A stretch of 64,000 nucleotides of DNA from Tenacibaculum sp. 190130A14a (GTDB taxonomy: Bacteria; Bacteroidota; Bacteroidia; Flavobacteriales; Flavobacteriaceae): the NCBI RefSeq assembly GCF_964048965.1, contig NZ_OZ040189.1:1798001-1862000 (forward strand), given 5' to 3'. The notes under the pieces are model-generated. The model had not been told where the DNA came from. It searched no databases and was given only the letters and a program-made list of their open reading frames with translations. The position numbers and the translations under genes were made by a program. Below, piece after piece: positions 51,691-60,201 of the stretch (the stretch's first letter is position 1; each line of letters starts with the position of its first letter).

Positions 51691-53568
51691 ATGAAAAAAC
51701 AATTATTAATTGTTGGTGCTATTGCTATGGGGTTAGCTAGCACAAAAACTTTTGCACAAGAGCAAGAGAAAGCTGAGAAGTTAGATGAAGTTGTAGTAAC
51801 TGCAACCAAAATCAAGACCAGCAAAAAGAATATTGGGAAAATAGTTTATAAATTGAATGCTAAGCAGATCGAAGAAAGACAGGGGAAAAGCTTAATTGAG
51901 ATTTTAAACGAAGTTCCAGGTGTTGAAATTAACGGTAACCAAAGTAACCGTGGACAAAACCTTGGTGTATATATCCGAGGAGGTAGAAACAAGCAAGTTG
52001 CTGTTTTAATTGATGGAGTAAATGTAAATGATCCTTCTTCAATTGCAGGTGATTTTGATTTAAGACAGTTAGATTTAAGCCAAATAGAATCTATAGAAGT
52101 ATTAAAAGGAGCTTCTTCGGTATTATATGGTTCTGGTGCGGCAACAGGGGTAATCAATATTATTTTAAAGAAGTCTTCTAAAAAAGAGTTTCAAGGTACT
52201 TTAACAACTTCTATTGGAAGTAATAGGTCAGCAGAGCACACAAAAGCATCGATTGATGAATTACAAGCAAACTTCAATTTTAATGGTACTGTAGGTAAAT
52301 TTGATTATTTACTTGGTTTAAATGCTAGTAACTCTTCTGGATTATCTGCTATTGAAAGTTTAGATGAAAATAATCCAAATCAAGAAGATAAGTTTTACCG
52401 TCAAAATGCATTATTAAGATTAGGATATAATGTAACAAAAAACTTAAGAGTTGGAATCGAAGGAAGTTTCAATTTATTTAACAATGAGTTTGATTCTTCT
52501 TACCCTGCTGGGGATGCTGATTTTTTTTCTGAAACTAAACAACACAGAGCGGTTTTCAGTACAGATTTTAAATATGTAAAAGGAGAATTAAAAGCACGTG
52601 CATTTGTTACTGATATTGACAGAGAATCAAATTCATTTGGAGGAAGTGTATTTAATGGAGAAGTAAAAGGGTTTGATGTATTTAATAGTTATAGAGTAAT
52701 GAGTAACTTATCTGTTATTACAGGGGTTACAGCTCAATTTCAAGATATGTTACAAGAAGCTTCTTTTAGTAATATAGGAAAAGGGACTGCTGAGCAACAT
52801 TTTTATGATCCTTATCTATCTGCAAATTATAACACTGATGGATTTAATATCAATGCAGGGGTAAGAATGAATATTCACAATGAATATGGAAATCACTTTG
52901 TATACAATATTAACCCATCATATAATTTTGAAGTTTTAGAAGGAAAGAATTTAAAAGTATTTGCTTCTTATGGTACAGCATTTATTGCTCCTACATTGTC
53001 TGAAATCTTCAATAAAGCAGATAGTGTTGATCAATTACAACCTGAAGAAGATTTTACAGTGGAAGGTGGATTTGAGTTTGATGTGTTAGATAATTTAACT
53101 GTAAACGCAACTTATTTCTATAGAGAAGAAACTGATAAAGTTGTTTGGAGCGGTGGTAGATACTTAAACAACTTAGGTACTTTTAATTTAAAGGGAATTG
53201 AAGCAAATGTTGTTTTTAACCCAATCGAAAAGTTATCAATTCTTGCAGACTATACTTTTATTAATATTGACGGAGGTACAAGTATAATTAACTTACCTAA
53301 ACAAAAGTTTGGAGTAAGAGCAAACTATCAGGTATTACCAAAAACGTTTACAAGTGTTTCATATAGATTTACTGGAGAGAGAGCTACTTTTGGTGATCCT
53401 TTAGAAGCTTACAGTTTAGTAGATTTCTTTGTAAACCATAAAGTATTGAAAGATAAAATTACATTATTTGGAAGTATGACAAATGTGTTAAACGAGAATT
53501 TCCAAGATGTAAGTGGATATACAGCTAGAGGAAGAAACTTTAATTTAGGATTAAGAGTGCAATTTTAA
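51691..53568 (+). CDS. btuB: TonB-dependent cobalamin receptor (BtuB-like)
   Basis: 625 residues. Signal peptide about 1-22, TonB-box-like segment EKLDEVVVTATK, plug domain (IEERQGKSLIEILNEVPGVEINGNQ, VYIRGGRNKQVAVLIDGVNVND, SVLYGSGAATGVINI) and a 22-strand-type barrel ending GRNFNLGLRVQF. Outer-membrane uptake of cobalamin is inferred from the riboswitch directly upstream. It is in a locus with a divergent BtuF-like lipoprotein. The length is close to enterobacterial BtuB. Confidence 0.92.
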   Translation: MKKQLLIVGAIAMGLASTKTFAQEQEKAEKLDEVVVTATKIKTSKKNIGKIVYKLNAKQIEERQGKSLIEILNEVPGVEINGNQSNRGQNLGVYIRGGRNKQVAVLIDGVNVNDPSSIAGDFDLRQLDLSQIESIEVLKGASSVLYGSGAATGVINIILKKSSKKEFQGTLTTSIGSNRSAEHTKASIDELQANFNFNGTVGKFDYLLGLNASNSSGLSAIESLDENNPNQEDKFYRQNALLRLGYNVTKNLRVGIEGSFNLFNNEFDSSYPAGDADFFSETKQHRAVFSTDFKYVKGELKARAFVTDIDRESNSFGGSVFNGEVKGFDVFNSYRVMSNLSVITGVTAQFQDMLQEASFSNIGKGTAEQHFYDPYLSANYNTDGFNINAGVRMNIHNEYGNHFVYNINPSYNFEVLEGKNLKVFASYGTAFIAPTLSEIFNKADSVDQLQPEEDFTVEGGFEFDVLDNLTVNATYFYREETDKVVWSGGRYLNNLGTFNLKGIEANVVFNPIEKLSILADYTFINIDGGTSIINLPKQKFGVRANYQVLPKTFTSVSYRFTGERATFGDPLEAYSLVDFFVNHKVLKDKITLFGSMTNVLNENFQDVSGYTARGRNFNLGLRVQF

Positions 53569-53590
53569 AAGTTCTTTATACCAAGATTTT

Positions 53591-53627
53591 AAATCCCACA
53601 CTATGTAACATAGGTGGGATTTTTTTA
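53591..53627. terminator. Bidirectional terminator after btuB
   Basis: AAATCCCAC-A-CTATG pairs with CATAG-GTGGGATTT around a TAA loop with one bulged A, followed by T residues. It lies between convergent btuB and the DCC protein gene and slightly overlaps the latter's end. Confidence 0.8.
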
Positions 53628-54038
53628 TATAAATTTATCTTTTATTTCTTGAGTTGGTATCATACATTCTTCTTTTTTGCCAAACCATCGATAACGGTTT
53701 TTAGCTATATAATCGTAAATAACATTCCTAAAGGGGCTAGGAAAGATGAAAAATAGCTGACTAAGTTTCCATATCCCACCAAAATCATTCATAATTTTTA
53801 ATGCAGCCGAAGATTTGATGTCATATGAAACATTAGGTTCATATAAGATAATAGAATCTATTTTAGAAGTATCAATACGTAAATGATTTACAATTTCTTT
53901 TCCTGTATCTGATTGTAAGGATGTAAATAAAAAAGTATTCTTTTTATCATACTTAAGAACCTTTAGCACAGCATCATTGCAAAAGTTACACACTCCGTCG
54001 AACAATATAATTTTTTTATCTTTATATAAATCAGTCAT
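53625..54038 (-). CDS. DCC family thiol-disulfide oxidoreductase-like protein (DUF393)
   Basis: 137 residues. Contains the family motif DGVCNFCN with C17 and C20 forming a CxxC pair, followed by a thioredoxin-like fold (FLFTSLQSDTGKEI, SIILYEP) and a C-terminal YDYIAKNRYRWFGK segment typical of DUF393. Proteins of this family are predicted cytoplasmic disulfide oxidoreductases of unknown substrate. It is a single gene divergent from the ABC export operon. Confidence 0.92.
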   Translation of the reverse strand: MTDLYKDKKIILFDGVCNFCNDAVLKVLKYDKKNTFLFTSLQSDTGKEIVNHLRIDTSKIDSIILYEPNVSYDIKSSAALKIMNDFGGIWKLSQLFFIFPSPFRNVIYDYIAKNRYRWFGKKEECMIPTQEIKDKFI

Positions 54039-54183
54039 TTAGGTTTAAATGATAAATGAAATTCAAATTTATAAATAAGTTTTGTAACATTATTAAAAAA
54101 TAAGCGTCTAGTATACAGTAGTTGATACTTCAGCTATTAAAAAATGTTAGATAATAACCAGTTTGCTATAAAATAACTAACGA

Positions 54184-54888
54184 ATGATACGTATAGAAAA
54201 CCTACACAAATCCTATCCAATAGGTAAAGATTCCCTTCATGTTTTAAAAGGATTAGACTTACATATTAAAGAAGGTGAGTTTGTATCTATTATGGGATCT
54301 TCAGGGTCAGGTAAATCTACTTTACTAAATATAGTAGGGTTATTAGATAATCATGATGAAGGAAATTATTATTTAAATGGTCAATTAATTGAAGATTTAA
54401 ATGAAAAAAAGGCTGCAGTACTTCGTAATAAATTTTTAGGTTTTGTATTTCAGTCGTTTAACCTAATTTCGTACAAAACAGCATTAGAAAATGTTGCGCT
54501 TCCGTTATACTATAAAGGTATAAATAGAAAAGAGCGTTTAAAAACTGCATTAGATTACTTAGAAAAAGTTGGGTTAAAAGATTGGGCAAATCATTTACCT
54601 AATGAGCTTTCTGGTGGGCAAAAACAGAGAGTTGCTATTGCAAGAGCTTTGGTAACTGAACCAAAAGTTATTTTGGCAGATGAACCCACAGGAGCTTTAG
54701 ATTCTACTACAACAGATTCTGTAATGGATTTGTTAAAAGAAATTAACGATGATGGTATTACAGTATTTGTAATTACACACGAAGAAGATGTGGCTGAACA
54801 AACGAATAGAATTGTTCGTTTAAAAGATGGAGTAATTATGAGTGACGAGTTAACAGAGAAGTTTAAAAGCAAAGCCAAAGCCGTTTAA
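54184..54888 (+). CDS. ABC transporter ATP-binding protein (MacB/LolD type)
   Basis: 234 residues. Walker A GSSGSGKST (about 40-48), Q-loop VFQSFNL, signature LSGGQKQRVAIARAL, Walker B VILADEPTGALD and switch VITHEED. It heads a four-gene operon with two FtsX-type permeases and an HlyD-type adaptor, spaced 2, 2 and 21 nt. Gene set and order suggest a tripartite exporter of the MacAB kind, moving peptides, lipids or toxic compounds out of the cell. Confidence 0.95.
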   Translation: MIRIENLHKSYPIGKDSLHVLKGLDLHIKEGEFVSIMGSSGSGKSTLLNIVGLLDNHDEGNYYLNGQLIEDLNEKKAAVLRNKFLGFVFQSFNLISYKTALENVALPLYYKGINRKERLKTALDYLEKVGLKDWANHLPNELSGGQKQRVAIARALVTEPKVILADEPTGALDSTTTDSVMDLLKEINDDGITVFVITHEEDVAEQTNRIVRLKDGVIMSDELTEKFKSKAKAV

Positions 54889-54890
54889 TT

Positions 54891-56120
54891 ATGTTTGACT
54901 TAGATCGATGGAGAGAAATATTCCAAAGTATAAATAAAAACAAACTACGTTCGGTATTATCTGGTTTTACAGTAGCCTTTGCAATTTTGTTATTCACTCT
55001 TTTGTTTGGAATCGTTTCTGGATTACAAAACCAATTTAAAACCGCATTTGTTGATGATGCTACGAATGCAATGTTTGTAAGGGTATGGAAAACTTCAAAG
55101 CCATATAAAGGATTACAAACGGGAAGGAGAATACAGTTAAAGAATAAAGATTATAACTATGTTAAAGGAACTTATGAAGATAAAATTCAACATTTAACTG
55201 CTAGGATTTATAGAAGTGTAAATATTGCTTATAAGAACAATCAGAACAACTACAGGTTAAGAGCGGTTCATCCAGATCATCAGTTTTTAGAAAAAACGAT
55301 AATGGATGAAGGAAGGTATATTAACGAGCGTGATTTAAAGAATAAATCGAAAGTTATTGTTATTGGAAGATTGGTAAAGCAAGATTTATTTGGAGAAAAA
55401 CCAGCATTAGGAAAACAAGTTAATGTAGATGGTATTTCTTACAAAGTAATTGGAATCTTTTCAGATAAAGGAGGAGATAATGAGGAGCGTCAAACCTATA
55501 TGCCAGTAACAACTGCACAAAAATTGTACGGAAATAATGATTATATAAATCAAATTAATATTGGTTATGATCCAAAATTAAGTTTAGAAGAAGCGATAGC
55601 ATTTGGAAATCGTTTGGAAAGAGATTTACGAAAGAAATTGGACATTCATCCAGATGATCAAAGTGCTTTATCTGTTAGGAATATGGCGGAAGCAAACAAA
55701 GGAATCAATCAATTTATGTTCGCTTTATATTTCATTGTAATTTTCGTAGGGTCAGGAACCTTGATTGCAGGAATTATTGGGATTAGTAATATCATGATTT
55801 TTGTGATTAAGGAACGAACAAAAGAATTTGGTATCCGTAAAGCACTAGGAGCGAAGCCTTCTTCAATCATTGGAATGGTAATTCAAGAATCTATTCTAAT
55901 CACCACCATTGCTGGATATTTAGGTTTAACATTGGGAACTTATATTTTAAGTGCCATAGGAGATAGCTTAGAAGAATATTTTATAAAAGACCCAAGTGTA
56001 AGTCCTGGTATTGTAATAGGAGCAACCATTATTTTAATATTATCGGGATTATTAGCTGGATATTTACCAGCAAAGAAGGCGGCAAAAATTAAACCTATTG
56101 TAGCACTAAGAGCAGATTAA
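54891..56120 (+). CDS. ABC transporter permease (MacB/FtsX type), subunit 1
   Basis: 409 residues. N-terminal helix about 22-45, a large periplasmic MacB_PCD domain (about 50-280, with ERDLKNKSKVIVIG), then three helices (about 285-310, 335-360, 372-395) containing the FtsX signature IKERTKEFGIRKALGA. The C-terminus GYLPAKKAAKIKPIVALR is typical of this class. It is paired with a second, related permease gene 2 nt downstream, so the complex is probably a heterodimer. Confidence 0.93.
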   Translation: MFDLDRWREIFQSINKNKLRSVLSGFTVAFAILLFTLLFGIVSGLQNQFKTAFVDDATNAMFVRVWKTSKPYKGLQTGRRIQLKNKDYNYVKGTYEDKIQHLTARIYRSVNIAYKNNQNNYRLRAVHPDHQFLEKTIMDEGRYINERDLKNKSKVIVIGRLVKQDLFGEKPALGKQVNVDGISYKVIGIFSDKGGDNEERQTYMPVTTAQKLYGNNDYINQINIGYDPKLSLEEAIAFGNRLERDLRKKLDIHPDDQSALSVRNMAEANKGINQFMFALYFIVIFVGSGTLIAGIIGISNIMIFVIKERTKEFGIRKALGAKPSSIIGMVIQESILITTIAGYLGLTLGTYILSAIGDSLEEYFIKDPSVSPGIVIGATIILILSGLLAGYLPAKKAAKIKPIVALRAD

Positions 56121-56122
56121 TT

Positions 56123-57367
56123 ATGAAATTTTTATTTGATTCAGATACTTGGCAAGAGATTTACGGAAGTATTCGTAAAAATAAACTTAGAACTGGTATT
56201 ACCATTATAGGAGTTTTATGGGGAATATTCATTTTAGTAGTTTTATTAGGAGCTGCTCGTGGAATGGAGAATAACTTTAAAAGAATTTTTGGTGATTTTG
56301 CTACCAATAGTGTTTTTATTTGGACACAACGAACAGATATGCCTTTTAAAGGTTTTCAAAAGGGAAGAAGATTTAACTTAACTTTTAAAGATATTGAAGC
56401 CTTAAAAAGAGAATATAAAGACGAGATTAAGTTTTTAGCTCCGAGAAATCAAACGAATGGAAATGTGGTTAGAAACTTTAAGTCAGGTGCATTTCAAGTA
56501 AGTGGAGATTATCCAATTTTAGATAAGATTCAAAAGAAAGACTTAATTTATGGTAGGTTCATCAATCAAAATGATATCAATAACAACACTAAGGTTTGTG
56601 TTATTTCAGAAGATATTTATAAACAGTTATTTGAAAAGAACGAAATGCCTATAGGGCAGTATGTAAAAATAGCAGAGATAAATTATAAGGTAGTTGGAGT
56701 ATATAAGATAGCTGCAGGAATTGATTTAGATGGAGATACAGCTTATATTCCTTTTACAACATTTCAAAAAGTATACAATACAGCGAATAATATTGACTGG
56801 ATGACGGTAACAGCTAATGAAGGTTATGATATTATTCAATTAGAAAAAGATTTAATATTAACCCTTAAAAACTTGCATAAAGTACACCCTGATGATAAAA
56901 GAGCCTTTGGATCTTTTAATTTGGGAGATAGAATTGATAAGTTAAATGGTTTTTTAAAGGGGATGCAATTTTTAACGTGGTTTGTTGGAATAGCTACCTT
57001 AATTGCGGGAGTATTTGCAATTGGTAATATTTTATTAATTACAGTTAAAGAACGTACAAAAGAAATTGGTATTAGAAGAGCTTTAGGAGCAACACCGATT
57101 AGTATTCGAAGACAAATTATATTGGAATCAGTTTTCTTAACAACAATTGCAGGAATGCTTGGAATTGTTTTCGGAGGAGCAATATTATATGTTCTAGATA
57201 TTACCGTAGGTAGTGGAGATGATCCAACATTGGTAAATCCAACTGTTAATATACCAATTGTCATGTTAGCCTTTTTAATATTAGTTATATTAGGATCTGT
57301 AATAGGACTAATACCGGCACATATGGCAACAATAATTAAACCAATAGAGGCACTAAGAGAAGAATAA
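56123..57367 (+). CDS. ABC transporter permease (MacB/FtsX type), subunit 2
   Basis: 414 residues, paralogous to the previous gene: helix about 20-42, periplasmic domain to about 285, FtsX helices with TVKERTKEIGIRRALGATP, C-terminus IPAHMATIIKPIEALREE. The periplasmic domain carries the MPFKGFQKGRRFNL motif corresponding to KPYKGLQTGRRIQL in subunit 1, confirming duplication and divergence. Confidence 0.93.
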   Translation: MKFLFDSDTWQEIYGSIRKNKLRTGITIIGVLWGIFILVVLLGAARGMENNFKRIFGDFATNSVFIWTQRTDMPFKGFQKGRRFNLTFKDIEALKREYKDEIKFLAPRNQTNGNVVRNFKSGAFQVSGDYPILDKIQKKDLIYGRFINQNDINNNTKVCVISEDIYKQLFEKNEMPIGQYVKIAEINYKVVGVYKIAAGIDLDGDTAYIPFTTFQKVYNTANNIDWMTVTANEGYDIIQLEKDLILTLKNLHKVHPDDKRAFGSFNLGDRIDKLNGFLKGMQFLTWFVGIATLIAGVFAIGNILLITVKERTKEIGIRRALGATPISIRRQIILESVFLTTIAGMLGIVFGGAILYVLDITVGSGDDPTLVNPTVNIPIVMLAFLILVILGSVIGLIPAHMATIIKPIEALREE

Positions 57368-57388
57368 AAAAGTAACAATCAATTAATC

Positions 57389-58501
57389 ATGAGTAAAAGA
57401 GCAAAAATTATTTTAGGAGTTGTATTACTACTATTTGTAATCATACTGATTTGGTTAGGAAAGAAAAACCAAAAGAGTGTAATTACGTATGAAACGGAAA
57501 AACCATTTAAAACGACTATTGTTAAAAAGGCAGTAGCAACAGGAAAAGTAATACCTTTAGAAGAAGTTGAAATAAAACCTCAAATTTCTGGAATTATAGA
57601 TAAAGTATATTTAGAAGAAGGGGCAATTGTAAAAGCAGGTGATTTAATTGCTACTGTAAGAGTAGTACCTAATGAGCAATCATTACAAAGTGCTAAAGGA
57701 AGAATAAATTCGGTACAAATTCAGTTGAATAATGCTAAAACTCAATATGAAAGAAATAAAGCTTTATTTGATAAAGGAGTTATTTCTAGTCAACAATTTG
57801 AAGCATCTGAATTGTCTTTTAACCAGGCAAAAAATGATTTACGCAACGCTCAAAATGATTATCAAATTATTAGAAAAGGATCTGCTGGATCTGCTGGAGC
57901 GAACACGAATATTAGAGCAACTACGTCGGGTATGATTGTTGAAATTCCTGTAAAGAAAGGGTATCAGGTTATCCAATCTAATAACTTTAATGCAGGTACA
58001 ACTATTGCAACTATTGCTGATATGACTAAAATGATTTTCGAAGGAAAAGTAGATGAATCTGAAGTTGGTAAATTAGTTAGAGGATCTAATATTGATGTTT
58101 CATTAGGAGCAATCGAAGACAAAAAGTTCCCAGCAATTTTAAATTTTATAGCACCAAAAGGAACAGAAGAAAATGGAGCAGTACAGTTTAAGATTAAAGC
58201 CGATGTAACCTTAGACGATCAATATTTCGTAAGAGCTGGATATAGTGCGAATGCAGATATTGTTTTAGATAAAAAGGATAGTATTTTATCTATCAAAGAG
58301 TCTTTATTAAGATTTGACAAGAAAACAGAAGAGCCTTATGTTGAAGTTAAAACTGGAGAAGATAGTTTTGAAAAGAAAACTTTAAAATTAGGTATTTCGG
58401 ATGGAGTTAATGTTGAAGTATTAGAAGGAGTAGGAGCAGATGAAGAAATTAAAATATGGAACAAGGCCTCAAAAGACGATAAAGAAAAAGGAAATAACTA
58501 A
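57389..58501 (+). CDS. Efflux periplasmic adaptor (HlyD/MacA type)
   Basis: 370 residues. N-terminal membrane anchor about 5-22, split lipoyl/barrel-sandwich domain (VEIKPQISGIIDKVYLEEGAIVKAGDLIA and IRATTSGMIVEIPVKKGYQV), helical hairpin about 95-150 (FDKGVISSQQFEASELSFNQAK) and beta-barrel regions. It links the inner-membrane ABC pump to an outer-membrane channel. No TolC-like gene follows; a terminator closes the operon at 58525-58556. Confidence 0.94.
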   Translation: MSKRAKIILGVVLLLFVIILIWLGKKNQKSVITYETEKPFKTTIVKKAVATGKVIPLEEVEIKPQISGIIDKVYLEEGAIVKAGDLIATVRVVPNEQSLQSAKGRINSVQIQLNNAKTQYERNKALFDKGVISSQQFEASELSFNQAKNDLRNAQNDYQIIRKGSAGSAGANTNIRATTSGMIVEIPVKKGYQVIQSNNFNAGTTIATIADMTKMIFEGKVDESEVGKLVRGSNIDVSLGAIEDKKFPAILNFIAPKGTEENGAVQFKIKADVTLDDQYFVRAGYSANADIVLDKKDSILSIKESLLRFDKKTEEPYVEVKTGEDSFEKKTLKLGISDGVNVEVLEGVGADEEIKIWNKASKDDKEKGNN

Positions 58502-58524
58502 TACGTTTTAGTTTTTATACTATT

Positions 58525-58556
58525 AGCAGCTCTATTTAGAGCTGCTTTTTTTGTTT
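58525..58556 (+). terminator. Terminator of the ABC export operon
   Basis: AGCAGCTCT (58525-58533) pairs with AGAGCTGCT (58538-58546) around ATTT and is followed by seven T residues. Confidence 0.9.
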
Positions 58557-59026
58557 TTAAGTAACTCATATATATTTTTACCAAGTCTTCAGTAAGATAA
58601 GTTTATTGAAGGTGTTTTATGTAGGAAAGGATCTTCTTCTTAGATTAAAAAGGAGTAAGATTATTAAGGAAGTTAGTTTGTTGTCCTTAGAATATTGCTT
58701 TTTAAATACTTTAAACCTATTAAAAAGATCTGTTAGTATAATAGAATCAATAGTATTGATTGAACAATCAAAAAACGTTTATATGAATTAATATAATTGA
58801 CTCTTTGTTTAATTGTACATCATTGATAATACCAAAAGCAGTTATCATTATGAATTGACTAAACTGCGCTATAGGTCCAATTTATTTTTAGATTCTAAAA
58901 TATTAGAGATACATAGTGTTATAAATACCATGTCACTGGTAAAAAGATTAGAAAGATAGTAATTTCTGTAGAGCTATCTTTTAATAAATAAATGACTCTT
59001 ATTTTATTATATAGGAGCCATAAAAA
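58557..59026. other. Gene-free stretch, possible decayed sequence
   Basis: About 470 nt between two terminators. Only short open frames with TTG starts are present (for example 58606-58791), without signal peptide, motif or promoter. A second one of about 48 codons reads YHYELTKLRYRSNLFLD. They could be remnants of a decayed gene. I see no RNA gene or repeat here. Confidence 0.4.
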
Positions 59027-59054
59027 AACCTAAGAGAATCCTCTTAGGTTTTAA
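59027..59054 (-). terminator. Terminator of the DUF6249 gene
   Basis: AAAACCTAAGAG (59027-59038) pairs with CTCTTAGGTTTT (59043-59054) 40 nt beyond the stop of the minus-strand gene, with T residues in that direction. Confidence 0.8.
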
Positions 59055-59093
59055 AATTGTGTTAACTTTATGAATTACACTAAATGTAGTATT

Positions 59094-59477
59094 TTATTCA
59101 TTGTCTAATTTTTTGGTTAGGTTGAATCCAATAAATAAAGCTGCTCCTGCACAAATAAAAATTGATGAAACAAAGAATACTTCTGAATCTACAGCATTAC
59201 TAGGACGCATTTCCCAAGGGCCACTGTAACCAAAGATTGAACTCAATAACGCTCCAAACAAAACTCCAACTCCAATTCCCATCGCTAATAAGGCTAAGTT
59301 TAAAATAATAACTCTTCCTGTTAAAGTTGAACGTTTTTTCTCTCCTTGCATAAATATTTTAGCATCTACACCTTTTTCTATTAAAGCCAAACGTTCTTTA
59401 TTTCTTGTTGAATAGAATAAATAAAAGATTCCGAAGATTACTGCGAACAAGAACATAAATACAATTGCTACTTCCAT
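59094..59477 (-). CDS. DUF6249-like small membrane protein
   Basis: 127 residues. Three membrane segments (about 3-23, 54-82 and 98-119) and the family-like soluble linker STRNKERLALIEKGVDA after helix 1. Such proteins commonly lie head-to-head with ECF sigma genes in Bacteroidota. Here both genes have matching promoters (TGTAACC-N17-GTCATA), so this protein is a probable member of the sigma factor regulon. Function unknown. Confidence 0.85.
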   Translation of the reverse strand: MEVAIVFMFLFAVIFGIFYLFYSTRNKERLALIEKGVDAKIFMQGEKKRSTLTGRVIILNLALLAMGIGVGVLFGALLSSIFGYSGPWEMRPSNAVDSEVFFVSSIFICAGAALFIGFNLTKKLDNE

Positions 59478-59517
59478 ATTTTTGATTTTAAATGATTATT
59501 TTTAATTTGTTTGAAGG

Positions 59518-59547
59518 TATGACTGTTTGCTTTTTAAAAAGGTTACA
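59518..59547 (-). promoter_or_regulatory. ECF-type promoter of the DUF6249 gene
   Basis: Read on the minus strand, TGTAACC (59547-59541), 17 nt, GTCATA (59523-59518). The motif pair and spacing are identical to the divergent promoter at 59578-59607. The predicted start lies about 35 nt before the ATG at 59477. Confidence 0.65.
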
Positions 59548-59577
59548 AAAAAATAAAAAAAATATTTTTAAAAAATA

Positions 59578-59607
59578 TGTAACCTTTTTTGAGCGGGATA
59601 TGTCATA
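59578..59607 (+). promoter_or_regulatory. ECF-type promoter of the sigma factor gene
   Basis: TGTAACC (59578-59584), 17 nt, GTCATA (59602-59607). AAC in the -35 and GTC in the -10 element are typical of ECF sigma targets. The mirrored copy faces the DUF6249 gene, which implies autoregulation by the encoded sigma factor. The predicted start site is near 59613-59616. Confidence 0.65.
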
Positions 59608-59622
59608 GATATAAAACTAACT

Positions 59623-60201
59623 ATTATTAACGATCAAGCTTACATAGAACAAATCCTAAAAGGAGATACGAATGCTTTCGCTTTTCTAGTAGATAAGTAT
59701 AAAACGATGGTATTTTCTTTAGCTTATAAGATGTTAGAAAGTAAGGAAGAAGCAGAAGAGGTTTCTCAAGATACTTTTATCAAAACTTATAAGAATTTGA
59801 GTAAGTTTAAAGGTGAATCAAAGTTTTCTACATGGATTTATAAAATAGCCTATAGAACCTGTTTAGATAGCCTAAAAAAGAGAAAGAACAAATACAATAC
59901 AGATACAATAGATGAAGTAACCATCAATAAAATTCAAACAACAGAAGGTATTTTAGATACTATAGAACGAAAAGAACGCGCATTGATTATTGAAAAGTGC
60001 ATGAAAGACCTTCCGGAAGATGAACGTTCAATTTTATGGATGTTCTATTTTGATGAGTTAAGTTTAAAAGAGATTATCGAGATAACGGATTTTTCAGAAG
60101 CGAATGTAAAAGTAAAACTGCATCGAGCTAGAAAAAGATTGTTATCTATTGTAAAACAAAAAGTAGAACCCGAATTAATTAATCATTATGGGAGAAAATA
60201 A
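59623..60201 (+). CDS. ECF RNA polymerase sigma factor (start codon uncertain)
   Basis: Sigma region 2 is clear (QILKGDTNAFAFLVDKYKT, then EEAEEVSQDTFIKTYKNL and FKGESKFSTWIYKIAYRTCLD), as is region 4 (DLPEDERSILWMFYFDELSLKEIIEIT...VKLHRARKRL). The first ATG (59707) lies inside region 2.1, so an ATG-only call would cut off about 28 essential residues. Upstream the frame is open to 59593 but offers no ATG, GTG or TTG. ATT at 59623 is used here because it follows the predicted transcription start. ATA (59605, 59611) and ATT (59626) are alternatives. Confidence 0.85.
   Translation: MINDQAYIEQILKGDTNAFAFLVDKYKTMVFSLAYKMLESKEEAEEVSQDTFIKTYKNLSKFKGESKFSTWIYKIAYRTCLDSLKKRKNKYNTDTIDEVTINKIQTTEGILDTIERKERALIIEKCMKDLPEDERSILWMFYFDELSLKEIIEITDFSEANVKVKLHRARKRLLSIVKQKVEPELINHYGRK

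Noticed and set aside
56836..57378. Long open frame antisense to the second ABC permease
   Set aside because: It is a shadow of the clear FtsX-type gene on the other strand and has no recognisable protein features.
58606..58791. 61-codon open frame with a TTG start
   Set aside because: No promoter, signal or motif; composition is like non-coding sequence in a gap between terminators.
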